A stretch of DNA of 64,000 nt from Pleionea sp. CnH1-48. GTDB lineage: Bacteria > Pseudomonadota > Gammaproteobacteria > Enterobacterales > Kangiellaceae. This document shows positions 43,614 through 53,797 of the stretch, one piece after another. The DNA lies in the NCBI RefSeq assembly GCF_024124665.1, contig NZ_JAMXSB010000002.1, positions 434,001 through 498,000 on the forward strand, read 5' to 3'. The position numbers were made by a program, and so were the translations under genes. The notes under the pieces were generated by a model. That model had not been told where the DNA came from. It ran no database searches and saw nothing but the letters and a program-made list of their open reading frames with translations. Each line of letters begins with the position of its first letter. Position 1 is the first letter of the stretch.

Positions 43614-44135
43614 CTAAGCCGATTTTGCCATTTTCTTTTGTTGTCTTTGGTACTTTTTGATGCGTTTAAGCGCGACAGAACGCTTTAAGCTGGATAAATG
43701 GTCGATGAACACGACGCCTAACAGGTGATCAATTTCGTGTTGTAAAGCAATGGCCAAAAAGTCGTCGGATTCGACAGTGATTTCTTTACCCTCACGATCC
43801 AGACCAGATACTTTAACCTTGGCAAAACGCTCTACCTTGGCGCGATAATCAGGTACCGACAAACAGCCTTCTTCGTTAACACACTTATCTGAACCTTCAA
43901 CAATCTTGGCATTAATCAACACCAAAGGGTCATTACGCTCTTCTGATAAGTCAATCACAATCACTGACTCGCGACGCCCTACCTGAATCGATGCCAAACC
44001 GATGCCATCAGGCGTTGAATACATGGTTTCCAACATATCATCGATCAGCGTTTGCACGCTTGCTACGTCGGTCACCTCAACGGCTTTATCACGCAAACGC
44101 GGATCGGGTAATTCTAAAATCTCTAATACAGCCAC
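43614..44135 (-). CDS. def: peptide deformylase
   Basis: 173 residues, full length. It removes the formyl group from new proteins. All three family motifs are present: GIGLASIQVG (motif 1, with Ser-Ile where Ala-Pro is usual), EEGCLSVP with the metal ligand Cys91, and QHEIDH with His133, Glu134 and His137. The gene is not next to fmt, dprA or rsmB as the main def gene usually is in gammaproteobacteria, so it could be a second copy. Confidence 0.95.
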   Translation of the reverse strand: MAVLEILELPDPRLRDKAVEVTDVASVQTLIDDMLETMYSTPDGIGLASIQVGRRESVIVIDLSEERNDPLVLINAKIVEGSDKCVNEEGCLSVPDYRAKVERFAKVKVSGLDREGKEITVESDDFLAIALQHEIDHLLGVVFIDHLSSLKRSVALKRIKKYQRQQKKMAKSA

Positions 44136-44355
44136 AAAACTTACCTGATAAGAACAAATATCGGTGTATTTTAATCATTTTTACCCACGAGCTCAATCTT
44201 TGGCCGGAATCTTGCGGAGGCTCCATTTTTCTCCTTATTTCGGCAAAGACAGCAGAGACTGAAAATGATATTATCTTGGCCTTCTTTGGGTAGGAAGCTC
44301 AATATCTGATAACAAACAGTGCAATGACGCAAAAGATATTAATAGGACATTTTAT

Positions 44356-46290
44356 ATGAAAGCATTACTTTATTTTGGCTTGGTTCTGCTCAGCCATGCA
44401 GTACTCGCTGCACCACTTCCAATCGAGGATTTTGCAAAGCAATCACAGTACAACAGCATCAAGCTGTCCCCTGATGGTAAACACTATGCAGCAACTGCTC
44501 CGTTGGAAGATAGAAGCGCTCTCCTTATCATTGACCGCGCTAATATGCGGGTAAAACACATCTACAAACTGACCGCAACAGAACACATTGACCGATTCTA
44601 CTGGGCTAACAACGAGCGAATCATATTCACTCGGCACTTCAAACGCTCTCGATTATCTCAGGGCACAACAGACGGTCAAATATTTGCGGCCAATATTAAT
44701 GGTACGCAAAAGAGCGTTATTTTTGGCTATCGTGCCTATGACGGTGGGACCACACGTGGCAGCAAAAACCGTGGACCAATTCAAGCCGCGGGCACTATCC
44801 GTCATATCTTACCTGATGACCCAAAACACATACTGGTAACAGCTCGAAATTTTGGAGGCGATTTAGACACAGGCATCAGTGTTTTTAAGTTGAACATCTA
44901 TAGTGGTAAGCGTACTCGTATTACCCGCACTCCCTTCGGCAATATGCGTATTTTATTCGACTCTACAGGCAAGCCAGTAATCGCCAGCGGAACCAATCGA
45001 GAGGGTGAAAAAAAGCGATTTTTATTTGAAGACAATTCCTGGCAATTGATTCCAGCAGAAAGCGAGCTCAATCAATTCCAACCATTGTCTATGCACAGCG
45101 ATAATCAACGCATTTATTTGAGCCGCTACAAAGATGGTGATACGCAGGAATTATTTGAGTATGACCTTACTAGTAAAAAGCTAAAGAAGCGTTTTCAAGA
45201 TAAAACTTCCGATATTTATCGTTTGATTCGCGAACCCGTCACGCAGACTATCGTTGGTGTGCAAACAATGCCGGGCTATATTGAGACACAATATCTTGAT
45301 ACCAGCTCACCCTTTGCTCGCTTACACAAAAGTTTGTTAAAAGCCTTTAACGGTCAAAATATTTCGATTACTTCAAATACAGCAGATAAAAAAGAATGGG
45401 TTATTCATGCGTCCAGCGATACCAACCCGGGAGACTTTTACCTCTTTAATAGTGAAACTAAAAAAGCCATGCACCTGTTCAAAGTGCGAGACTGGATTAA
45501 GCCTAGTCAAATGGCTTTGATGGAACCCTTCTCTATAAAAAATCGCGACGATACTACGATTTATGGCTACATTACGCTACCCAATGATTTAAAAAAACCA
45601 GTCCCTATGATTGTCTATGTTCACGGAGGCCCCTACGGCGTGCAGGATGAGTGGGGCTTTGACAGCACAGTGCAAATGCTAGCCAATAATGGTTATGCTG
45701 TATTGCAGGTCAATTATCGTGGCTCAGGGGGTTATGGTGCACATTACGAAGCACAAGCCTACCAAAAACGCAGCACCATGATACAACATGATATTATTGA
45801 CGCGACACGTTGGGCTCAGTCTCTCGATCAAGTTCATGATAGTAAAGTGTGCATCATGGGCTGGAGTTTTGGTGGCTACTCAGCCCTTATGGCTCCTCTG
45901 ATTGAACCTGATTTATTTAAGTGCTCCATTGCTGCGGCAGGTGTTTATGATGCTGTAAAACAAGAAAAAAATTCAGACTATGGAAAGATCGATTCAGTGT
46001 CTAAAAAAGCAGCGAGAGTTTACGGTGAAGATGAAAACTTGTTGAAAAAAGAATCGCCTTTGACCTATATCGATAAACTTAAAACACCGGTGTTTATCGT
46101 TCATGGCGGTAAAGACGAACGAGTCACTCCAAGACAGGCCCACTTGCTAAAAGCCGCTCTCGAAAAACGTAATATGCCTTATGAGTGGATGTTCAAAGAA
46201 ACTGAAGGTCACGGCTTCTATAACGAAGACAACCGAATAGAGTTCTATCGTCGCTCACTTGAGTTCATTAATAAATATATCCATCAATAA
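44356..46290 (+). CDS. S9-family prolyl oligopeptidase-like peptidase, exported
   Basis: 644 residues with a signal peptide (cut near VLAA, about residue 19). AGGA precedes the start. A beta-propeller-like N-terminal half (about 25-370) is followed by an alpha/beta hydrolase domain with the nucleophile Ser504 in GWSFGGYS, Asp587 in HGGKDERV and His619 in EGHGF. This matches the acylaminoacyl-peptidase/DPP branch of the S9 family, which removes short peptides from the ends of substrates. It probably acts in the periplasm. The gene is monocistronic with its own terminator. Confidence 0.92.
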   Translation: MKALLYFGLVLLSHAVLAAPLPIEDFAKQSQYNSIKLSPDGKHYAATAPLEDRSALLIIDRANMRVKHIYKLTATEHIDRFYWANNERIIFTRHFKRSRLSQGTTDGQIFAANINGTQKSVIFGYRAYDGGTTRGSKNRGPIQAAGTIRHILPDDPKHILVTARNFGGDLDTGISVFKLNIYSGKRTRITRTPFGNMRILFDSTGKPVIASGTNREGEKKRFLFEDNSWQLIPAESELNQFQPLSMHSDNQRIYLSRYKDGDTQELFEYDLTSKKLKKRFQDKTSDIYRLIREPVTQTIVGVQTMPGYIETQYLDTSSPFARLHKSLLKAFNGQNISITSNTADKKEWVIHASSDTNPGDFYLFNSETKKAMHLFKVRDWIKPSQMALMEPFSIKNRDDTTIYGYITLPNDLKKPVPMIVYVHGGPYGVQDEWGFDSTVQMLANNGYAVLQVNYRGSGGYGAHYEAQAYQKRSTMIQHDIIDATRWAQSLDQVHDSKVCIMGWSFGGYSALMAPLIEPDLFKCSIAAAGVYDAVKQEKNSDYGKIDSVSKKAARVYGEDENLLKKESPLTYIDKLKTPVFIVHGGKDERVTPRQAHLLKAALEKRNMPYEWMFKETEGHGFYNEDNRIEFYRRSLEFINKYIHQ

Positions 46291-46299
46291 AAAGCTCAA

Positions 46300-46331
46300 A
46301 TGCGCGCCTGCCTATATTCTCAGGCGCGCAT
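46300..46331. terminator. bidirectional terminator
   Basis: ATGCGCGCCTG with CAGGCGCGCAT, an 11-bp perfect stem and a 10-base loop, between the convergent S9 peptidase and cupin genes. Confidence 0.75.
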
Positions 46332-46334
46332 CAT

Positions 46335-46700
46335 TCATATCCAATCCTGCTCGTCAATATCTACCGTCGCATCAACCTTAAGCGTTCCAGTGTGTGCCGT
46401 TGACGCAGGTTCAATCATCATAAAGTGCGTTTCTTCTGTTGCTAAAGGACTGTGCTCAACACCTTTAGGTACCACATACATTTCTCCTGGATTGAGAACC
46501 ACATCCCCTTGCTTCATGCGCAATGTGAGTTGCCCTTTGATCACCAAAAACAATTCATCTTCGTGTTCGTGGCTGTGCCAGACAAGCTCTCCTTGCCCTT
46601 TTGCTAACTTCACTAACTGACCATTAGATTCAGCAACAATTTTGGGTGTCCAATGTTCATTAAATAGCGAAAATTTTTCGTCAAGATTAATCGCGCTCAT
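46335..46700 (-). CDS. cupin-domain protein
   Basis: 121 residues. A single small beta barrel with the first cupin motif (WHSHEHEDELFLVIKGQ, metal-binding histidines and glutamate) and the second (PGEMYVVPKGVEHSPLA). Many such single-cupin proteins have no known substrate; mannose-6-phosphate isomerase-like and dioxygenase-like roles occur in the family. No neighbour is functionally linked, so no role is claimed. Confidence 0.88.
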   Translation of the reverse strand: MSAINLDEKFSLFNEHWTPKIVAESNGQLVKLAKGQGELVWHSHEHEDELFLVIKGQLTLRMKQGDVVLNPGEMYVVPKGVEHSPLATEETHFMMIEPASTAHTGTLKVDATVDIDEQDWI

Positions 46701-46905
46701 GATATATCTTTCTCATATCGAAATACGTTAATACAAACTATGACAAATATCATGACAGAAGAAAAGCCCTTCTCATCGCAGGTGCTATCAACAAACAGCG
46801 CTCCATCTGTTAAGTCTTAAAATAAGAGCGCCACGTCCCTGTGGCCGCTCTGTCGAATACAGTCCTTTGAACTTTTTTCCTTGTCTGCGTTTTCGGTTAC
46901 GAGGT

Positions 46906-47142
46906 CTACGCCATGTCGAAGTTAATGTCCTTCACCATTTGCTCAATTTCCACGCTGAGCAACCAGTCACAATAAGCAGCGGTTTTAGAACCAAATGGTC
47001 CCTGCTCCTTGTGGTTTTTATGCCTATAAAAATAACCAAAGTCATCCACATAAAAACATCCAGGTAAGTCAAAAGATTCCTGCGGTTTAACTCGATTTCG
47101 ACTCAACACACTCTCCTCCATTGAACGAGCAATCAACGCCAT
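46906..47142 (-). CDS. small protein of unknown function
   Basis: 78 residues, no signal peptide. It contains an aromatic-rich stretch (FYVDDFGYFYRHKNHKEQGPFGS) and a helical end. It is intact but has a weak ribosome site. I do not recognise a family with certainty. Confidence 0.5.
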   Translation of the reverse strand: MALIARSMEESVLSRNRVKPQESFDLPGCFYVDDFGYFYRHKNHKEQGPFGSKTAAYCDWLLSVEIEQMVKDINFDMA

Positions 47143-47340
47143 GGATAAACTCGCTTAGTTACGTAGCCTGCGTAGAAATCACTATAACAACGATGCTCCC
47201 AGCCACCATTAAAAAAACCAGCAAGAGATTTAAAATTTCCGGCAAGTCACCGACAGAAGCGGCCTGGCGCGGTGTTTAATGAGATTAACACGTTAAAAAA
47301 AACGGCTTAAAATCCAAAATAAAGCGCACAAAAACCATAA

Positions 47341-47356
47341 TGTGAACTGGCTCACA
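47341..47356. promoter_or_regulatory. CRP (cAMP receptor protein) binding site
   Basis: TGTGAACTGGCTCACA: both half sites match the TGTGA-N6-TCACA core exactly, with AA on both flanks. It lies about 68 bp upstream of the probable transcription start, a distance usable for class I activation. Confidence 0.75.
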
Positions 47357-47381
47357 AAGCTTGACGCAAGAGCACGAGCGC

Positions 47382-47410
47382 TTGAAGAGAAAACGGGGAA
47401 TAGGGATAAT
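47382..47410 (+). promoter_or_regulatory. candidate sigma-70 promoter of the hybrid regulator
   Basis: TTGAAG, a 17-bp spacer and GATAAT. It is 26 bp downstream of the CRP site and would give a leader of about 55 nt. Confidence 0.6.
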
Positions 47411-47472
47411 CAGAACACCAACAAGAAACGCCAATAGTTAGCAGCGTGCTACACCCAAAATAATAAATCAGG

Positions 47473-50400
47473 ATGCGATTTTCGATGTTTTTAATCAGGA
47501 CAGTGTTGTTTACTTTATGTCTCCTACTAACACATTCTACCCTCGCTCAAATGACCACAAAATCTGGCGCTCTCCCTATCCGTCAAGTGGGACCTGAAGC
47601 AGGTTTAGTTGGCTCAAAAATCATCGATTTTGCTCAAGATGCTCAAGGATATATGTGGCTCATCACCAACAAAGCCTTACATCGTTTTGATGGCTACTCC
47701 ATGAAGGTCTTTCAACACAACCCTGACGACCCCAAAAGCAATCCCCATACGGATTTTCATACTCTGTTTGCCGACAACAATAATCACCTATGGCTCGCCA
47801 GTATTTCTGGCATTCTAAAATTCGACATCGCAAAGCAAGAATTCCATGTCATGGCGGAGTTTGAATTATCTCGTAAACCTGTTTTTAAACAGGATAAGCA
47901 AGGGAATGTCTGGTACTTAAACGATTACCATGTGCATTATTTCGAGCAAGACTCTCAGTTAATGAGAAAAATTGATCTCTATCAAAGCTTCCTTTCTCAT
48001 GGATTTGAGCGGCCGCTGATCACCACCTTCGATATGATTAGCGATGACCAAATTTTAATCGTCCGCTATGAGGATGATTGTGCGCTTTATCATATTGATG
48101 AGAAAAAAATAACGAACGATCTACCACTGGTACTAAAGAAAGTGTGCCATAACGCGAAATACCTTCAAGCTATTGGCCGCCATCTTTATATACGAGGTGC
48201 CGATGATCGCTTGTACCGCTACGACACCGAGCTTCAAACCACAACGCCTTTACTCAGTTTTGGAGCCAATGAACTGACCTCAGCCCTGTTACATGATCAA
48301 CAAAACAATATTTGGATCGCCAATCTGGGATCTCTTTATAAAATACATGCCAACTCATCCAATGTTATCCAGTACACGCCTTACAATGTCGCCCACCAAA
48401 CATTAAACGATTTTGAAATCAGTCAGCTTTTTGAAGATCGTAATGGTCACATCTGGATTGCTACTCGAGGCAGTGGTCAAATAGCGATCTACGATCCCGA
48501 AGTAGAAACCTTTTTATTTGACGAAAAAGAATACAAAGACAATATCAACTTTATTGGTAAGTCCATCCATACCCTATTCAACGATAGTCGCAAACGTCTT
48601 TGGGTTGCCATGGATCAAGAAGTGTATGCGATTGATCTGGTGAGCAAGACTAAACAATCCATTCCTCTGTTCGATGAACAGGGTAACCTGCTGCAAATGG
48701 GTATTTTTAGTGATATCGTCGAAAGCAGTGATGGTACTCTCTGGTTTGCGACATCACGCGGACTCTATCAATATAATGAGTACTCTCGTCGCTTTGTTCA
48801 GCGCTTCCCCAACGCTCACGATCCGCAGCAACTCGCTCAAATTCCAGTCATCGCTTTAGACATAGATGCACAAGATAGAATGTGGCTAGGCACAGTGAGT
48901 CATGGCCTGTTTCGTTTTGATCCGGCAACCAATAAAAGCCAGCAATACCTTCGCTCAAAAGATAATGTGGGCTCTTTGCTCGATGATATTGTTGTCGAGG
49001 TGAAAGTGGATAGGCAACAACGTGTATGGGCAGCTACCGTACTAGGCCTTAGTCGTCTGGATAGCCCCGACTCGAATGACTTCACACACTACAAAGCCTC
49101 ACAGAAAAACAAACACAGTTTATGTGGCCGCATCATCAATGAAATTTTTCAAGATTCTCAATCCAATCTCTGGTTTGCAACCGATAATGGACTGGGTCGA
49201 TTTAACGAAAAACAGCAAGACTTCAACTGCTATAGTGAAAGAAACGGTTTGGCATCAAGCAACACCCTCTCGATCACAGAAGATGCCAACAAACACCATT
49301 TTTGGGTGGCAACTATGCGAGGTTTATCCGTGGTCAACTCAGAAGGAGTACTCATACAGAACTACGGAGAGAAAGAAGGTTTATTCAGTCGCATGCCCAT
49401 GCGCGCCAGTACCATGGATCAAGATGGTGTGCTCTGGCTTGGTACTATTGATGGACTCAATCGACTGCATCCACAACACATTCATGGAAGCCCCGTCACT
49501 CCCAACCTGGTATTAACGGCTTTGAATGTAAACCACCAACCATGGTCCAGTGCAGAAAACCTCAACACACTCGAGCATCTACAGTTAGATTATTATCAAA
49601 ACACACTGCAATTTGTATTCTCTCAACTCGATTACAACCGTCCCGAGCGCCAACGATACAAAATCAAGCTCGACAATTGGGACAAACAATGGACGCAGCT
49701 AGGTACGGCAAACCAATTCCAATATAATAACCTGCCACCGGGAGATTACCGTTTTCATATTGCACTAGCAAATGATTACTCAGCAAATGATGAGGCACAA
49801 AAAACACTGTCAGTCACGATTAACCCTCCACTTTGGCAAACCACACAAGCTTATGTACTCTACGTCTTGTTAGCCTTATTACTTATCTACGTCATTGTCA
49901 CCCTACGAACACGACGACTTAAAACCCAGGCAGCCCATCTAGAACAACTGGTTGAAGAAAGACTCGAAGAAATCATTGATCAAAAGAAAACCATTGAACA
50001 CCTACTCGCAAAAAAAGATGAACTTTTTGCGAATGTTTCTCACGAATTTCGTACTCCATTGACATTAATTCTTGGCCCATTAACTCAGCTGCATGATGAA
50101 TCTCGTTACAAAGGCATTAAAACCGTTGTTGGACCTGTTTTAAATAATGCCAAACGTTTATTAAGAATGGTTGACCAACTGCTCGATATGGCGCGACTGG
50201 AATCCGCGCCTAATCAGCCCTCTTCTCCTGTCGCTATTAACCCGTTGATTACCAATATGACAAACCAGTTTGATAGTTTGTTGCAACAACACCAGCTTGA
50301 GCTAACACTTCGACTAACGGACAATGCAGAGGCATTGTTGCCATTAGATGCATTAGAAAAAATACTGATCAACTTATTCTCTAACGCAGTTAAGTACACT

Positions 50401-51612
50401 TCTAATGGCGGCCATATTCAAATTCTCACAGAATGGGATGAAGCAACCCAGTTACTCTGCATACAGTTTATCGACAATGGAATAGGTATCGCACCTGAGC
50501 ATCAAGCCAAAATATTTGAACGTTTTGTTCGTCTGGAGCAACAGGAATCTACCCCAAAAATACCGGGTGCTGGTATCGGCCTGGCATTAGTCAAACAAAT
50601 GGTCGAGTACTATGGTGGTCGTATAGAGTTATCGAGCACAATAGGAAAAGGCAGTTGCTTTAGCGTGTATCTTCCTGGTCATATCAATAAAAGATCCGCG
50701 GGCATAACAGAAACAACGACACAACAAGCAACACAGCAGGAAGTTGATAGTTTGATGCCACAAACGACAGCTGTCTTGCAACAAAATGAAGGACAAGAAA
50801 AATCTCCAGCCCAAGATGTAACTGTACTGATAGTCGAAGATCATGCCGACATGCAGCAATATATCATTCAAGCGTTAAGTCCTTATTTCAACTGCATCTA
50901 CGCGAACAATGGTGAAGAAGGTATAGCTAAAGCGATGCAAGAAGTGCCCGACTTAATTATTACGGATCTGATGATGCCAAAAAAAGACGGCTTTGAATTT
51001 TCTAAAGTCATCCGCAACGATACTCGCACCTCCCATATTCCAATCATCATGTTAACAGCCAGTTCCGAACCCAGTACTCGATTACAAGCCTGGCAAAGTG
51101 AAATTGATGAGTTCTTTAATAAACCTTTCAGTGCAAAAGAACTGGTCACGAGATGTCAAAACCTGCTTAATATTCGTCGCATCCTGAGCCAACGGCTTAG
51201 TAAGAGCATTACCAACAACAATACCAATAAGATAGAAGCATTGAACGAACGTGATCATGCGTTTTTGGATAAACTTAAAACCTTAGTTCAGGACAACTAC
51301 ACAGACCCAGAACTGAGCGCCAAGTTTCTTAGTAAAAGCCTGGCCATGAGTGACAGTCAATTGCAACGAAAAATAAAAGCACTGCTTAATCAGAGTGTGC
51401 CAGACTACATCCGAACTTATCGCTTACAACAGGCCAGCCACCAACTTAAGCAAAATCAGCTAATCAGTGAGATAGCCTACTCCGTTGGCTTTTCGAATCC
51501 CACCTATTTTAGTAGCTGCTTTAAAGCCTACTTTGGAATGACGCCCAAAGCCTGGCAACAACAAAAAACCAAGCAAGAAATTGCACCTGCGAGTGAAACA
51601 CAAGGAGAGTGA
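47473..51612 (+). CDS. one-protein hybrid two-component system (propeller sensor kinase/regulator)
   Basis: 1379 residues with a signal peptide. The periplasmic part has two beta-propellers made of repeats of the D-x-x-G-x-LW-x-GT-x-x-GL type (about 30-700) and a Y_Y_Y domain (about 715-785). A membrane helix (about 795-815) and coiled coil lead to HisKA with His857 (VSHEFRTP), a HATPase_c domain with a GAGIGLALVK-type G box, a receiver with Asp1165 (DLIITDLMMP) and an AraC-type DNA-binding domain (about 1275-1369). Such regulators sense oligosaccharides or similar products and switch on uptake and degradation genes. A CRP site upstream supports carbon control. Likely targets are the convergent phosphoesterase operon or genes elsewhere. 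Confidence 0.94.
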   Translation: MRFSMFLIRTVLFTLCLLLTHSTLAQMTTKSGALPIRQVGPEAGLVGSKIIDFAQDAQGYMWLITNKALHRFDGYSMKVFQHNPDDPKSNPHTDFHTLFADNNNHLWLASISGILKFDIAKQEFHVMAEFELSRKPVFKQDKQGNVWYLNDYHVHYFEQDSQLMRKIDLYQSFLSHGFERPLITTFDMISDDQILIVRYEDDCALYHIDEKKITNDLPLVLKKVCHNAKYLQAIGRHLYIRGADDRLYRYDTELQTTTPLLSFGANELTSALLHDQQNNIWIANLGSLYKIHANSSNVIQYTPYNVAHQTLNDFEISQLFEDRNGHIWIATRGSGQIAIYDPEVETFLFDEKEYKDNINFIGKSIHTLFNDSRKRLWVAMDQEVYAIDLVSKTKQSIPLFDEQGNLLQMGIFSDIVESSDGTLWFATSRGLYQYNEYSRRFVQRFPNAHDPQQLAQIPVIALDIDAQDRMWLGTVSHGLFRFDPATNKSQQYLRSKDNVGSLLDDIVVEVKVDRQQRVWAATVLGLSRLDSPDSNDFTHYKASQKNKHSLCGRIINEIFQDSQSNLWFATDNGLGRFNEKQQDFNCYSERNGLASSNTLSITEDANKHHFWVATMRGLSVVNSEGVLIQNYGEKEGLFSRMPMRASTMDQDGVLWLGTIDGLNRLHPQHIHGSPVTPNLVLTALNVNHQPWSSAENLNTLEHLQLDYYQNTLQFVFSQLDYNRPERQRYKIKLDNWDKQWTQLGTANQFQYNNLPPGDYRFHIALANDYSANDEAQKTLSVTINPPLWQTTQAYVLYVLLALLLIYVIVTLRTRRLKTQAAHLEQLVEERLEEIIDQKKTIEHLLAKKDELFANVSHEFRTPLTLILGPLTQLHDESRYKGIKTVVGPVLNNAKRLLRMVDQLLDMARLESAPNQPSSPVAINPLITNMTNQFDSLLQQHQLELTLRLTDNAEALLPLDALEKILINLFSNAVKYTSNGGHIQILTEWDEATQLLCIQFIDNGIGIAPEHQAKIFERFVRLEQQESTPKIPGAGIGLALVKQMVEYYGGRIELSSTIGKGSCFSVYLPGHINKRSAGITETTTQQATQQEVDSLMPQTTAVLQQNEGQEKSPAQDVTVLIVEDHADMQQYIIQALSPYFNCIYANNGEEGIAKAMQEVPDLIITDLMMPKKDGFEFSKVIRNDTRTSHIPIIMLTASSEPSTRLQAWQSEIDEFFNKPFSAKELVTRCQNLLNIRRILSQRLSKSITNNNTNKIEALNERDHAFLDKLKTLVQDNYTDPELSAKFLSKSLAMSDSQLQRKIKALLNQSVPDYIRTYRLQQASHQLKQNQLISEIAYSVGFSNPTYFSSCFKAYFGMTPKAWQQQKTKQEIAPASETQGE

Positions 51613-51629
51613 TTCGTTCACTCTCCTTG
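51601..51629. terminator. bidirectional terminator that includes the regulator's stop codon
   Basis: CAAGGAGAGTGA and TCACTCTCCTTG form a perfect 12-bp stem with a TTCGT loop. The TGA stop of the hybrid kinase is part of the left arm. The convergent gene ends at 51639. Confidence 0.85.
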
Positions 51630-51638
51630 CTTATTGAC

Positions 51639-53777
51639 TTATCGAACAACTACAGTAAAGGATTTAATAACAAATCCACCGTCATCATCACTGACTTTTA
51701 CCCGCACAGGGTACTTACCCGGCAAATTGAACCGAGTTTTTCCTTGTGCTTGCAACACATCATCAAACTGCCCATCATCGTCTAAGTCCCAGGCATAACT
51801 GATCACATCAAGAGCGCCTGGATCTGCCGCCGTTACGTTAAAGCTGAAGAGCTCACCGCGAGAAACGACTTTATCTTCTGTCATTTTGATAATGACAGGA
51901 GGCAGATTTCTTACGGTTATCTCCACGTCACCAGAATCAACCAAAGCTTCATCATCTTTCACCTGGCTAGAAAAACGATACACTCCCTCGTCTTCCATTA
52001 GCATGTGATGTTCTACGGCTCCACTGCCCGTAGCAAAACCAATCGACTGCCCCTCGAGCATAAAGACTAAAGGATCACGTTGATTAGGATCTTGGGCGGC
52101 TATTGATAAATTAACTTCTTCGCCTTCATTGACGACTAAAGAGGATGCTTCCAACTTTTGAACTACCGTTGGAGCAACATTCAATGCCTGATAAGTCACT
52201 TGAACCGATAACTTGGGACGCAACACACTTTCACCTGAGTCAGATGAATAAAGCTCAATACCATCATCATTGCCAGTGGTATTATCACGCAGAATCGCGA
52301 CACCGTAATTGTTACTACCACTCAGCCATCCTTGTACCGTTGAAGTAATATTCATAGTTCGAATAGCATTGTTGTTTGGATTATTATCGCCTTTAAAACT
52401 GCCTATCTGACCGCCTGTTTCGCTGCCAACTTGAATACCGTCTCCCATGCTGTTCCAGGTAGCGTCTTCATTCCAGCTACGAGTCATAGGGTAAACTCGA
52501 TAAGTGGTATTTCCTGAATCCTGATCGTCTTTTAGGTTAACACTCAACTCAGCATTCACTATAACAGCGTTACTAGGAATACGTGTTGGTGCAGGATCAC
52601 CTTCCCGATAGGCCCCCTGAACCATATCCGTGAACTGTAATAAAGTCTGGCCAGGATAATCCTTCCACCAGGAGTTGCGCGTATCATCATCGACGACTAA
52701 CTCGCCACGATTGCCATAGCTGGTGTTTTTTTCTGCATTATTGATCCAGGTATCACGAGTACCGCTATAGCCATTGAGTCCTTCTTGCAGTGTAATAAAA
52801 TGCTCCGACGGTGTACCTCGGTAGGTATCAAAATCAACGTTCAACGTGAAGCGACTGTCACTGTCCGTATCCCATTCTTTACGTGTTGGTGAATAGGTTT
52901 CGCCTTGAATACGATCGTGATCGGGTTGGAAAGTATATAAACGTAACCAACCATCACCACCATTCGGTCCACTTTGATAATCAGCTAATACTTCATGAAC
53001 GGTCGCGCCAAACTGGTTTTTGCTGGTTTGACGATATTCCGAATGATTGTGTCCACAGTGAACCAGATAAATCTGGCGATTAGCCGCAACAAAGTTATTA
53101 AAGAAGTCATTCGATTTCATACCATCATGACGATACAAAGGTTCAAATGTATAGTTAAAGTCGGTGTAACGCCCTGCTCCTAATATAGACCAATCGAATA
53201 AATAACGATGCGTACTCACCCAGGTAGGCAACTCTTTATGTTGATTCAAAACGCCTTGTGCCCAAGCCAGTTCTTCTGATGGTGTTTCCATCAAAATATG
53301 AATGAAAAGATATTGTTGACCATTAGACTCAATGATCTGATAACTACTTAAACCACTGGGAGAAGAACCACCAAACCAAGGCTTGTCTTCATAGCGACTG
53401 GGACTAAAGTAGCGCAAGTAGTTAGTACCATCAGGATCATAATAATCGCCAGGATAAAGAAAGTCGTGATTTCCTCCCACCACACCATAGGGTACATTGG
53501 CATCATCCAACACCGTCATGGCGCGATTAGCATTTTCCCATTGAGAAATCGTTGCGGCTTCTTCAACAATATCACCCAGATGAGTCACAAATAAAATGTT
53601 GTATAACGAATGATTATCAGCAACCCACTGAGTTTGTGCTTTATAAATATCAGGATATTTCTCGGAGTATTTCTGCGTATCAGGTAATGCCACGACCGAA
53701 AATTCATTCGCACTTGCCAATCCACTGATGACAGCCAAGACGGCTAAACCGATTTTATTTTTCTTAATGAGTTTCAT
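51639..53777 (-). CDS. secreted calcineurin-like metallophosphoesterase with DNRLRE and PKD-like domains
   Basis: 712 residues with a signal peptide (cut near ASA, about residue 23). The catalytic domain (about 25-285) shows the metal motifs in order: ALPDTQ, THLGDIVE, GGNHDF and VHCGHNH. A DNRLRE-type beta domain follows (about 340-530, including TRSWNEDATWN and a closing VLRPKLSVQVTY), as found on surface polysaccharide-active enzymes. Two PKD/cadherin-like beta modules end the protein (about 540-712). It should cleave a phosphate ester outside the inner membrane. It is the second gene of an operon with the thioredoxin-fold protein 20 bp upstream. Confidence 0.9.
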   Translation of the reverse strand: MKLIKKNKIGLAVLAVISGLASANEFSVVALPDTQKYSEKYPDIYKAQTQWVADNHSLYNILFVTHLGDIVEEAATISQWENANRAMTVLDDANVPYGVVGGNHDFLYPGDYYDPDGTNYLRYFSPSRYEDKPWFGGSSPSGLSSYQIIESNGQQYLFIHILMETPSEELAWAQGVLNQHKELPTWVSTHRYLFDWSILGAGRYTDFNYTFEPLYRHDGMKSNDFFNNFVAANRQIYLVHCGHNHSEYRQTSKNQFGATVHEVLADYQSGPNGGDGWLRLYTFQPDHDRIQGETYSPTRKEWDTDSDSRFTLNVDFDTYRGTPSEHFITLQEGLNGYSGTRDTWINNAEKNTSYGNRGELVVDDDTRNSWWKDYPGQTLLQFTDMVQGAYREGDPAPTRIPSNAVIVNAELSVNLKDDQDSGNTTYRVYPMTRSWNEDATWNSMGDGIQVGSETGGQIGSFKGDNNPNNNAIRTMNITSTVQGWLSGSNNYGVAILRDNTTGNDDGIELYSSDSGESVLRPKLSVQVTYQALNVAPTVVQKLEASSLVVNEGEEVNLSIAAQDPNQRDPLVFMLEGQSIGFATGSGAVEHHMLMEDEGVYRFSSQVKDDEALVDSGDVEITVRNLPPVIIKMTEDKVVSRGELFSFNVTAADPGALDVISYAWDLDDDGQFDDVLQAQGKTRFNLPGKYPVRVKVSDDDGGFVIKSFTVVVR

Positions 53778-53797
53778 GATGATAGATCTCCGTCTTG

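Larger units (their letters stand above)
47143..47472. other. regulatory region upstream of the hybrid two-component regulator
   Basis: 330 bp without a gene. It carries a consensus CRP site and a well-spaced promoter, listed separately. Confidence 0.6.
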
